DNA from: Psoroptes ovis
Lineage: Eukaryota; Arthropoda; Arachnida; Sarcoptiformes; Psoroptidae
DNA: 64,000 nt
Reading direction: 5' to 3'
Assembly: GCA_002943765.1 (NCBI GenBank)
Contig: PQWQ01000002.1
Coordinates: 2,976,001 to 3,040,000, forward strand
The translations under genes and the position numbers were made by a program. This document shows, one piece after another, positions 38,778-48,110 of this stretch (position 1 is its first letter; each line of letters starts with the position of its first letter). The notes under the pieces are model-generated. The model was given only the letters and a program-made list of their open reading frames with translations. It ran no database searches and had not been told where the DNA came from.

Positions 38778-40407
38778 ATGTATTGTGGTACTTGCCAACG
38801 TCGTCGACCATGGGTACGTGATAGCGATGAATCGTTAAATTGCTATCATAATTGTGGATGTAAAAATCCAAATAATCATAAACTTGATTTTTCTTTATCT
38901 TCGTTTTACTGTCATGATCCTAGAAATGAACTGATTGATAAGAATTCAAATGAATCAGAATCATCCAAAGAAAAAAAAATAAATAGCGATCCTGCAGATT
39001 TATCGAACTCATTAATCGATGAATGGCAGACATCAATGCCAACATTGAAACATCGTATGGCTAAAATTTTTAATCAAGAGATAATGAGCGATGTTCAATT
39101 TATTGTTGGCAAAGAATCCAAAACCAGGTTTGCCGCTCATAAATTTGTTCTTTCAATCAGTAGTTCAGTATTTGAGGCAATGTTCTACGGTGTTTTTACT
39201 AGAAATTACGATGAATGTAATAAAAAAGTTGATTCCGAAGATAATATGAATGAAATAGAATTGCCCGATATTGAACCTGAAGCATTCAAAATATTGCTAG
39301 AGTTTTTATATTTAGATGAATTCAATATTAATTTTGAATTTGTTATGGCTACATTGTATGTTGCAAAAAAATATGAAATAATTCCATTAGAACTTAAGTG
39401 TGTCAACTTTTTGAAGCATAATTTAAATCCCAAAAATGCTTTTATGTTGTTGAAAGACGCAATTTTTTACGAAGAAAAAGATTTAATGGAATTATGTTTG
39501 CAAAAGATCGATAAGCATACATTATTGGCAATGCAATCATCATGTTTTCTGGACATCGACATAGAAACATTGAAACTAGTTCTCATTCGTGATACATTGC
39601 GTATTCGGGAAGCTTCATTATTTTCATTTATTGACAAATGGGCTATAAATGTGTTCAGCAAGATTTAGAAGTCAATACTGGAAACAAACTTAAATTGTTA
39701 GCCGATGCAATTCTATTGATTCGTTTTCCATTGATGACAATGAATGAATTCGCCGAAATTATCAAGCAATCTCTTTGGTTGCCAGAAAAAAATATCGTTA
39801 ATATTTTTCTTTATTTCACAACAAGAAAAAAAGATGACATACCTTATTCATTCAAACCACGGTGTTTTTCTAGTGATAAAATATATTCAGCCATGAGATT
39901 CTGCGATAAGATAAGTGGTTGGGGATATTACGGATCAAGTGATCGCATATGCTTTTCAACTAATCGTCCTATTTTAGTCACTGGATTCACTCTTTTCGGT
40001 TCACCAAATGGCACTTCGAAATATGAAGTAATAATCAAAATAATTCATAATCAAACTGGTGAAACGATTGGATCAAAAACATCTTAGATATCAAGTGGAA
40101 CTGGCCCCACATTCGAAGCTCTGTTTGATTATCCAGTTGAAATTTCAGCGGACACTGAATATACTGCTTGTGCAACTTTAAAAGTAGAATGATCAATTGC
40201 TAAAAAATGAGTTAATTTATGTTCCTTTTTTCTCAGGGCCCTGATTCTTTTTGTGGAGACCATGCAAAAACAGAAGTCAATGTTGGTGTTGAATCCTTAA
40301 ACGGCAAGAAAGATACCGTAACATTCAAATTCAGCAATGCGGTTGGATGTACAAATGGCACTTCGTTTTATTATGGACAAATTCCTGGAATACTTTTCCA
40401 ACTTTAA
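38778..40407 (+). pseudogene. BTB-BACK-PHR tandem copy 2, disrupted
   Basis: It is homologous to copies 1 and 3 over the full BTB, BACK and PHR regions, with the equivalent intron (40184-40236) and last exon (40237-40407). Two lesions break it. First, a 4-nt deletion near 39648 inside an ATAAATAA tract shifts the frame in the BACK domain, and the shifted frame stops at 39666. Second, in the restored frame a TAG at 40085 replaces the Trp codon TGG present in copy 1 at the matching site. The N-terminus also differs (MYCGTCQRRRP), though the NCYHNCGCKNPNNHKLDF part is kept. Sequence outside the lesions is well preserved, including splice sites and an AATAAA at 40487, so inactivation looks recent. 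A truncated BTB-plus-partial-BACK protein of about 297 aa could still be made. Confidence 0.82.
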
Positions 40408-40520
40408 TTATCATTTTAAAGTAACTATTTGTGTCCGTCAAATTTACCAGTACCATATTTTTTTTAATGGTAAAATATGAAATATAAATAAATTTACATT
40501 GAATTTGTCACCTCATGTCA

Positions 40521-40710
40521 ACTTTTGACTTAGAAAATGTATTTTTTATAAGTAAAATTTGAACCTCCAATAAAAAATATCGGTCATTTGGTCTAATTAT
40601 TTTAATGATTTAATTAATGAAACAATTTTTTGACAGCATTTTTAACCGGCAAATGTCTACCAAAATAATATTGACTATCTCAATGAAAATATTTAGTTTG
40701 ATTTTTTCTT
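40521..40710 (-). pseudogene. Relic of the asteroid 3' coding end behind BTB copy 2
   Basis: About 190 nt align with 42659-42880, the C-terminal coding part of asteroid plus a little downstream sequence, with several internal deletions. The minus-strand translation still shows IRPNDRYF as in asteroid. It is longer and less decayed than the fragment behind copy 1. Similarity ends abruptly near 40710, where the upstream block of copy 3 begins, which marks a duplication breakpoint. Confidence 0.8.
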
Positions 40711-40950
40711 AAACGCGTATTGCCTGTTTACAATAAATGTCTTTCTATTTCAGCGATGTCGCTGTCAAAAATTACCGGCTTTAAAACATGAGTGTAGAAA
40801 GGAAAAATTTTAGAGCTAAAGGCGACAAGCAACGCTGTCTCAAGGCATTTAGATTTTAACGTAGTGATCTAGTATTATGATTTATTTGATTTGTTTTTCT
40901 GACCGCTTGATAGACTATTGATTAAATTGAAGTTTAATCAAACAATCGAG
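40711..40950 (+). promoter_or_regulatory. Upstream region of BTB copy 3
   Basis: Homologous to 35930-36190 before copy 1, including the core block at 40753-40780 and the last 60 nt before the ATG (TTGATTTGTTTTTCTGAC, then a near-identical run to ATGTCTTAT). Conservation of the non-coding leader between copies 1 and 3, but not copy 2, fits shared promoter or 5' UTR function. Confidence 0.55.
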
Positions 40951-42568
40951 ATGTCTTATCCTGATTGCAATTGCAGTGGCGATTTATCGACAAAAACGAA
41001 TTGCTATCATAGATGTAAATGTAAAAATCCAAATAATCATAAACTTGATTTTTCCTCATCTTCTTTTTACCAACATGATATTGAAAATACGGCAATTGAT
41101 AGAAATTCGAATAAATCCGATGCATCTCAAGAAATAAAAATAGACAACAATAATACAAATTCATCAAATGTATTAAGTGATGAATGGCAAACATCAATGC
41201 CAACATTAAAACATCGTATGGCTAAAATTTTGAATCAAGAGATAATGAGCGATGTTTATTTTATTGTTGGCAAAGAATCCAGAACCAGATTTGCCGCTCA
41301 TAAATTCGTACTTTCAATCGGTAGTCCTGTATTTAATGCAATGTTCAACGGTGTTTTTACCAGAAATTCCGACGAATGTGATAAAAAAGTCGATTCCGAA
41401 GAAAATATGAATGAAATAGAATTGCCTGATATTGAACCAGAAGCATTTAAAATATTGCTCGAGTTTTTATATTTAGATGAATTCAGTATTAATTTCAAGC
41501 ATGTCATAACTACATTGTATGCAGCAAAAAAATATGAAATAATTCCATTAGAAATCAAGTGTGTCAACTTTTTGAAGACTACTCTAAATCCGAATAATGC
41601 TTTCATGTTGTTGACACAAGCGATTTTATTTGATAAAAAAGATTTGATGGAATTATGTTTGCAAAAGATCGATAAGCATACATTATTGGCATTACAATCA
41701 TCATGTTTTTTGGACATCGACATAGAAACATTGAAACTAGTTCTCATTCGTGATACATTGCGTATTCGGGAAGCTTCATTATTTTCATTTATTGACAGCT
41801 GGGCCATAAATAAGTGTGTAATGGAAAATTTAGAGGTCAATATTGGAAACAAACTTCAATTGTTAGCCGATGCAATTCTATTGATTCGTTTTCCATTGAT
41901 GACAATGAATGAATTCGCCGAAATTATTAAGCGATCTCTTTGGTTGCCAGAAAAAGATATCGTTAATATTTTTCTTTATTTCACAACAGGAAAAAAAGAT
42001 GACATACCTTATTCATTTAAACCACGTTGTTATTTTAGTGATAAGAAATATTCGGCCAAGAGATTTAAGGAAAAAATAAGTCGTTGGGGATATTCCGGAT
42101 CAAGTGATCGTATTTGCTTTTCAACTAATCGTCCCATTTTAGTCACTGGATTCTTACTTTATGCTTCACCTAATGCAATTTCGAAATATGAAGTACAAAT
42201 TAAAATACTTCATAATGAAACTGGTGAAACGATCGGATCAAATACATTTTTGAAATTCAAAGGATATAATACATTTCAAGCCTTGTTTGAGTATCCAGTA
42301 GAAATATCAGCGAACACTGAATATACTGCTTGTGCAACTTTAATAGTAAAATAATTGATTTTTGAAAAATTATTGATTTTTTTCTTTTTTTTCCCAGGGC
42401 CCTGATTCTTTTTGTGGAGACCATGCAAAAACAACAGTCAATGTTGGTGTTGAATATGTAAACGGTACAACAGATACCGTAACATTCAAATTCAGTGACG
42501 CTCTCGGATGTACAAATGGTACTACGATAAGTCGCGGACAAATTCCTGAAATACTTTTCCAAGTTTGA
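40951..42568 (+). CDS. BTB-BACK-PHR protein (BTBD1/2/3/6 type), tandem copy 3
   Basis: Two exons, 40951-42345 and 42398-42568, intron 52 nt; 521 aa. It has the same architecture as copy 1: Cys-rich N-terminus (CNCSGD...CYHRCKCKNPNNHKLDF), BTB domain with FAAHKFVLSIGSPVFNAMF and the IELPDIEPEAFKILLEFLYLDEF block, BACK, and a C-terminal PHR domain ending QIPEILFQV. The predicted role is a cullin-3 substrate adaptor in the cytoplasm. Protein similarity to the other copies is high except for a few surface segments and the end of the PHR domain (FCGDHAKTTVNVG versus FYGLNGTQTVNVN in copy 1), so the copies may differ in binding partner. Two AATAAA signals (42614, 42625) lie close to the convergent asteroid stop codon at 42642. 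Confidence 0.9.
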
Positions 42569-42641
42569 TTTTCATTTTTAAGGAAATATTTTTGTTTATT
42601 AATTGCGAAATATAATAAAATATCAATAAATATACATCAAA

Positions 42642-44747
42642 TTATCTGCGTAATTTTAACTTTTGACTTTGAATATGTGTTCTTTTATTTGTAAAATCCG
42701 AACCTCGAATAAAATATCGATCATTTGGTCTAATTATTTTTGTAATTTTATCCATCAAACAATCAGTTACGATATCAGAATCAATATTGATAGCATTTTT
42801 AACCAGTAAATGTCTGCCACTTTCATTAAAAATAATATTGATTATCTCAATAAAAATATCTAAAGGTTTGAATTTTTCTCTTCCAATCAATTGTTGAATA
42901 TATAAAAATGGTTTTTTTCTTGAACACAATTCTACAGTTAAATTATAGATGAATGCTCCTTTTAATGCTGACAACAACATATCAATGTTGTAAATGTTTT
43001 TTAAATTAAGAATTGAACTTAGAAAATCAATATAATGAATACAAATTTGGAATGTATTATAAAAATGTACAACTCTAGGCATGTAAACACTTGAACTACT
43101 TAATATTGGTAATGAACTGAATCGAACAAGATTATTTAATAAATTTTGATGATTTGTTGGCTCTAATTTCAAAATCGTTGGTGCGTTAGTATCGCATGAA
43201 ATATGACCAGTAAACCAAAAATTTACATAAATTGAATAGACAAATTCAATCCATAAATGATCATGAAAATTGCGTAACATAAACAATAATCCAATCAGCA
43301 TTGATGAGAATGAAATAATCATTGAATCATTAATTGGACAAAGTGTTTTCAATTTTTCATTCAAAATTTTTGTAATTAAATCATATGTTTCAGATTTTAT
43401 GCACAGAATATTGAGGAATAATTTTTTACGCTTTTGTTCATCCATTAATTTGATTTCAGATAATTTTGGCAATATTTTCGTATTATCATATTGAATTTTC
43501 GGTGCAATCGATTGTGCTTTGAACTCTTTATCTTTTCGTGAATAACGTTTGATTTTGGCCAACTGTCTATCATCATTGCGTAAAATACCGTAAATGTGTT
43601 GCATTAATTCGTTGGCTGTTTCATATGATGATTGATGATAGGAAAAATCTTCAACTAATGGTCGACACCAATCAATCCGAGCAAGTGATATTGATAATAA
43701 ACGACAATGAATCTGTTTACAAATAAATTTTTCTCGCATCCATTCAGGAATTGTATTCATATTATCTAATTGTCCAAGAAATAATTTTGTTTTATATTTT
43801 TCCAAATAGCTCTTATGATCAATCGTCTCTTGATCGATTGGAATTGTTTTTTTCAATGATATATAATATTTTTGTATGAATTGAATTAAATTGTGTTGTC
43901 TATTTTTCAATATTGTACCCATGTGATCAATTGATGATTCTAGTGAATCATGTTTAGAAATCCAATTGAGAACATCGCTTATTAATTTTTGTCTATCTTT
44001 ATTTGAAGATATTCTCCGCGTTAAAATTGAAATAGTTTCTTTATCAATATAATCATTGCCCAATATAAAACCAATAATTTGTACCAAATCAAAATTAATT
44101 TTCGGATATGTTCTATGAAGATTTTTTACACAATAATAGCGACATTTTAAATAGCTAGAATTCTTGTCATTTGGATCACGATGAACAAATAAATCATAAT
44201 CGAATAATGAATGAAGATTTACAATACCACCAGGCAAGTTATATAGAAGAAAATCACTATCATTTGATAATATTGGACAATTCAGATCGTATGCGATTTG
44301 AATAATTGTACGATCTGCTTCATAACATGTTTGATAAATAGGTATATTCAATTGTTCTAATTGTAAACGAAAAATACAATCAGCTAAAAATGGCAAAATA
44401 CCTTCGATGAAATAATTGTTTGCATAAATTTTATGTGCATTATTCAATACTTTATCACAACGGCTTAACATTGTTTGTAATTTTTCTAATGATGGATCGA
44501 TTGAACCATCGAAAATGACAATAGGTTTTATGTTACATTTTTGAAGATTACGGAAAAATTGTTTGACACGTTTAGCTAATTCATCATAATCACCACCATA
44601 CATATGATCATTTAATTGTTGTTGATAATGGAAAAATAATTGATAAACCAAATTGAAACCATCTATGATTAAAATTGTATCTTTTAATTGATGAATTCTG
44701 AAATAATCATTTCGATTCATAAACATTGATAGTCCTGGAACACCCAT
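42642..44747 (-). CDS. ASTE1: Asteroid homologue, XPG/FEN1-like nuclease-fold protein
   Basis: Single-exon protein of 701 aa, near the length of human ASTE1 (about 680). It starts MGVPGL, the family N-terminus that inserts into the XPG fold. Acidic residues expected in the active site of the XPG N and I regions are present: D29 (IIDGFNLVY), D80 (VIFDGS), E143 and D145 (CYEADR), D163 and D165 (SNDSDF). The C-terminal half is the less conserved asteroid-specific part. Drosophila asteroid was linked to EGF receptor signalling; vertebrate ASTE1 acts as a structure-specific nuclease in DNA-end processing. Nuclease activity here is inferred from the residues only. The gene converges on BTB copy 3 (73 nt between stops), and its own TTTATT polyA candidate (42595-42600) lies inside that gene's 3' UTR. 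Confidence 0.88.
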   Translation of the reverse strand: MGVPGLSMFMNRNDYFRIHQLKDTILIIDGFNLVYQLFFHYQQQLNDHMYGGDYDELAKRVKQFFRNLQKCNIKPIVIFDGSIDPSLEKLQTMLSRCDKVLNNAHKIYANNYFIEGILPFLADCIFRLQLEQLNIPIYQTCYEADRTIIQIAYDLNCPILSNDSDFLLYNLPGGIVNLHSLFDYDLFVHRDPNDKNSSYLKCRYYCVKNLHRTYPKINFDLVQIIGFILGNDYIDKETISILTRRISSNKDRQKLISDVLNWISKHDSLESSIDHMGTILKNRQHNLIQFIQKYYISLKKTIPIDQETIDHKSYLEKYKTKLFLGQLDNMNTIPEWMREKFICKQIHCRLLSISLARIDWCRPLVEDFSYHQSSYETANELMQHIYGILRNDDRQLAKIKRYSRKDKEFKAQSIAPKIQYDNTKILPKLSEIKLMDEQKRKKLFLNILCIKSETYDLITKILNEKLKTLCPINDSMIISFSSMLIGLLFMLRNFHDHLWIEFVYSIYVNFWFTGHISCDTNAPTILKLEPTNHQNLLNNLVRFSSLPILSSSSVYMPRVVHFYNTFQICIHYIDFLSSILNLKNIYNIDMLLSALKGAFIYNLTVELCSRKKPFLYIQQLIGREKFKPLDIFIEIINIIFNESGRHLLVKNAINIDSDIVTDCLMDKITKIIRPNDRYFIRGSDFTNKRTHIQSQKLKLRR

Positions 44748-45091
44748 CTTATTCGAAAAAGATTTTCATTTATTTGGCGCTAAATTCCATCAATAACATC
44801 AACAAATCATTGAATAATCATTTTATTTTTGAAAATGTTTAAGCTCAATAAGTTACAGGTGATAAGACTACATGTGGCGTTTTTTTCTGAAATTCATATT
44901 CAAAATCATCGCTAGATGTCCATGCTTTGTAGCTTCTCAAAATATTAAGATCAGCGATATGATTTTTTTAATTTTCAAATTAAACTTTTATTCAATTAGA
45001 AAAAAAGACACAAAACACTAAACTACGATGAAACACAAGATGATAACTATAATTAATGAATTATAATAAAATGAAAATTTTCATTGTATAA
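44748..45091. other. Short non-coding interval between asteroid and TOMM20
   Basis: About 340 nt, AT-rich, holding the asteroid promoter and the TOMM20 3' UTR, both on the minus strand. No coding exon or RNA gene was seen. Confidence 0.6.
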
Positions 45092-45789
45092 TTATTCAAT
45101 TTCAATCTCATCAAATAATTTCACTGAACCAGCTGATTGTTGTTGTTGTTTGGATATTTGTTTTTGTATTTCATTAGCCATAACTTTTTTAAGATAGCGC
45201 TGTTTTTTAAAGAAAAATCAAAAAGAAATTAATCAAATTGATTAAATGGAAGAATGAAGAAAAACATACTTCGTTAGCAATTTGATAATATTGTAATAAT
45301 AATTGAAAAATTGGTTCAGGCAATGTTTTTTGCATGACGCCTAAGAATTCAGTTTTTTGTGAACAAACAACGGTTGCATTAGCTAAATGCCGAACAGCTT
45401 GTTCATAGTCACCTATGTATGAAAAAAATAGATATGTATAAATTAATATATCTCAAATAATTGATTGAAAAAATCCGAACCATTTATCAATAATTCATCG
45501 CTTGCTTGTACTTCTTTCAAGAAATATGCTTGAAATTCACTTGGATCGGTGAATATTGGAATATCACATTCCGATGAATTTTGTTTAGATTTTTTTTCTT
45601 TCAAACGTTCTGAAAGTAAAAAAAAATTGTTATAATTATCATTTACAACATTTATTTTTGAAAAGATACATTACTTTCTTTGAGTTTAGCTTTGAAATCT
45701 GGTGCACTACGACGTTTATGATCAAAATAAACACAATAGGCAACAAATGCAGCCAAACCGATGGCCAATGAATTTCTTATCATTGTCAT
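45092..45789 (-). CDS. TOMM20: TOM20, mitochondrial import receptor subunit
   Basis: Four exons: 45675-45789, 45481-45609, 45270-45412, 45092-45199; introns 65-70 nt; 164 aa (human 145). TOM20 sits in the outer mitochondrial membrane and binds presequences. Residues 5-22 form the N-terminal anchor, followed by the signature YFDHKRRSAPDFKAKLKEKRLKE. The receptor domain has FLKEVQASDELL, GDYEQAVRHLANATVVC and LPEPIFQLL, matching human sequence without gaps across each junction. The tail is acidic (DEIEIE) as in relatives, with a Gln insert. The start at 45789 (M-T-M) is preferred; the frame is open to 45975, but that extension is not like any TOM20. The donor of intron 2 is GTTCGG, a weak site, yet protein alignment demands it. 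The gene is divergent from ERCC1. Confidence 0.93.
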
Positions 45790-46033
45790 TATTGATTTAT
45801 TTTGAATAAGAGAAAAAATTAATAAATTCAATTGAACTTTTTTATGTATTAACTTGAGAATCTGTAATGAAAAAAATTCAACAAAACAAGCATGTAAAAA
45901 TAAGTCTATTTCACTTTGAATAAATTGTAACGATTTAATGTAATGCCTCTGCAATTCACAATGTAAGAGAGCCATCTCTCGAAATTTTAGTAAATTGATA
46001 AAAATTTATTGATTATCAATAAAATTTTTAAAA
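45790..46033. promoter_or_regulatory. Divergent promoter interval between TOMM20 and ERCC1
   Basis: The start codons are 244 nt apart and point away from each other, so this interval must hold both promoters. It is AT-rich and partly open on the minus strand as a fortuitous extension of the TOMM20 frame. No defined element was recognised. Confidence 0.5.
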
Positions 46034-46971
46034 ATGTCTTCAAAATATTTTCAAAATAAAAAATTAAAAAATATGAGCGCAACTGATTCATTTGAATTCG
46101 ATGATGATGATGATTTTGATGACGAAACGATTAATCAAATTGTAACTCAAAGCAAAGCGAAAACCGAAAAAAATGATGAAAAACAAAATGATTTCACCGA
46201 AATCAAAGAAAAAGAAAAACAAGCAAAAATTGTACCATCAACGATCAGAGGAACAAACACAATACTAGGTATGAAACTCATTGAATTTTCAATAATCATT
46301 CTCTAATTTCTAATTGCAAAAAATTAGTTAATCCTAATCAAAGGGAAAACAAATTATTGAATGAATTGCGTTTCGTTAAGCCAACCTTTACGGAATCGAT
46401 ATCACCAGCACATTTTTTGCTCAACGATAATTGTTGTGCATTATTTCTTAGTCTTGTTTACCATATTGCGAATCCCAATTATATCTATGATCGTGTTAAA
46501 GAACTACGAAATATGTATCAATTATGCTTGTTAATTTTGCGTATCGATCATCCAATTTACGAGAGTTCACTGAAAGAAATAACCATAATGGCAATACGAT
46601 CAAATTTTACCCTATTGGTTGCATGGACATGGGAAGAAGCAGCAAAACACATTGAAAATTATCGTTCATGTGCTGATAAACCACCAAACATCATTATGGG
46701 ACGAGCATTTGATGATGACGATGAGGGCTCAAAATCATCATCGAATGGAAAAAAATTGAATGTCAATCAAAGTCAAGGCGTAATCGATGCATTGACAAGC
46801 GTAAAACATATAAATCGTACAAATGCTATTACATTATTATCAACTTTCGATACATTGGAAAATTTGACAACAGCAACAATTGATGAACTGACACTTTGCC
46901 CCGGAATTTCAATTGTCAAAGCGAAACAATTAACTTCAATTTTCAAGAGGCCTTTTATTAAGCATCAATGA
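46034..46971 (+). CDS. ERCC1: ERCC1, DNA repair endonuclease subunit
   Basis: Two exons, 46034-46268 and 46328-46971, intron 59 nt splitting a Val codon; 292 aa (human 297). ERCC1 is the non-catalytic partner of XPF; the pair cuts 5' of lesions in nucleotide excision and crosslink repair. The central domain shows the ERCC1 pattern VNPNQRENKLL...FLLNDNCCALFLSLVYHIANPNYIYDRVKEL and LLVAWTWEEAAKHIENY. A C-terminal double helix-hairpin-helix follows (LTSVKHINRTNAITLLSTFDTLENL and LTLCPGISIVKAKQL). The N-terminal 75 residues are acidic and low-complexity. It has lost no visible core block. The stop lies inside the coding end of GNPTG on the other strand: the last 36 nt of the two frames overlap tail-to-tail. 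Confidence 0.93.
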
Positions 46972-47971
46972 TTGTTTACATTCATCTAATTCTTTCTTCA
47001 ATCTTCTTATTTCTTCTAATAATTTTTCATTATCATTATTATCAGAATTATTTTCATCATTCAAAGATTTCTTGCTTCCATTCGCCAGCACAACACTTTT
47101 GTATGTCTGCCCATTTTTTAATAATTTCAATCCATAATTATCTAATATTAATTGTAAATACTTAGCATAATCATCGTATGAAAAGCGATTTTGTGAATAT
47201 AATGTTTGAATTAGATTCCATTCAAGTCGTCCGATTTGATCTAAATGTGAATGAATAGTGCCTAAATCTTTTAAGATCAAAATAAAATCAACACTCTTCG
47301 AAGAAAAAAAAACGAAAGAATTTACCACAGAATAAATTAGATTTAATCGTAATAATATAAATACATTGTTGTATTTCTGTAACATTATTGATCCAAAATA
47401 GTGAATTTCTAGAATCATTTCTCCTATCAGGACATTCAAATTGTACAATAACTTGTCGCTGTAATCCAGGCATACATTCATCACCATTTTGATAATGATG
47501 AAAATCAAAATATTGTTCGGTAACATACCATTGTTTCCAAACACCGAGTATGGCATTGAATGAATGGTAATAATGTTTAGATTTTTCATGCTGTGTAATA
47601 TTTTGAAATAAACACACGCGATAATAATATTTTGAATCTTCATATATTGAACATTCATCCAATAATTCGGATAAAATTTGTGGTCCAATAAATTTTTTCG
47701 GTTCTAATTGTTCTTTCGTATCATTTAAGCTTGATCCCAGTCGATATCGTTGATGTAATAAATTTTCATTTATTTGTTTGAAATTTATAAAGCTAAATTC
47801 GTATATGATTAGAAAATTCATATTTGAAACTTTTGAAGAAGATATAGCTATTTATACATGCCCATTGTCTTCGCTGAAAGATGAACGTACAATTTTTACA
47901 CGTATTTCTTTACTTTTACCAACAAACATCAAAAAATAATAAATTATGAAAATTTTGAATAACAAAAACAT
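46936..47971 (-). CDS. GNPTG: GlcNAc-1-phosphotransferase gamma subunit (5' end uncertain)
   Basis: The core model has exon 47326 upward to about 47821 and exon 46936-47267, intron 58 nt with acceptor CTTAAAAG; 275 aa if translation began at 47821. GNPTG assists the alpha/beta enzyme that tags lysosomal hydrolases with mannose-6-phosphate precursors in the Golgi. Diagnostic sequence: the MRH-type domain CSIYEDSKYYYRVCLFQNITQHE, FNAILGVWKQW, YQNGDEC, VIVQFEC and QQCIYIITIKSNLFC, then a helical tail ending RRLKKELDECK as in vertebrates. The ATG at 47821 gives no convincing signal peptide. A hydrophobic start at 47971 (MFLLFKIFIIYYFLMFV) followed by a GTAAAA donor, spliced in phase 1 to an acceptor at the AAAAG near 47835, would supply one. 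I extended the range accordingly, but that first exon is a guess. Confidence 0.82.
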
Positions 47972-48110
47972 TTTTAAATTCACTCATAATGAGTATGGAA
48001 TTGGCACTCATCTTTTTATTTTCTAGTTGTGTTATCGGTCTGAATAAAATGTGATAAAAATATGATATGCATGCATTTTTGTTCAAAATAATATTGAATA
48101 TTGTTTTTGG

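Larger units (their letters stand above)
35907..42880. repeat. Three-unit tandem duplication of a BTB-BACK-PHR gene with flanks
   Basis: Three direct repeats, about 35907-38000, 38020-40710 and 40711-42880. Each unit has the same parts in the same order: a conserved upstream block (starts 35963, 38080, 40753), a plus-strand BTB gene with one 52-53-nt intron in the same place, and 3' flank homologous to the end of the minus-strand asteroid gene. Only the third unit joins a full asteroid gene. Spacing of the upstream block (2117 and 2673 nt) shows unit 2 gained extra sequence before its ATG. Exact breakpoints need an alignment. Confidence 0.85.

Noticed and set aside
45790..45975. N-terminal extension of TOMM20
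   Set aside because: The frame is open but unlike any TOM20, would bury the membrane anchor and consume most of the divergent promoter shared with ERCC1.
46936..47688. Single 250-aa minus-strand frame as one protein
   Set aside because: Its first half is an off-frame reading of the GNPTG MRH exon; only the part from 47267 down is the real last exon.
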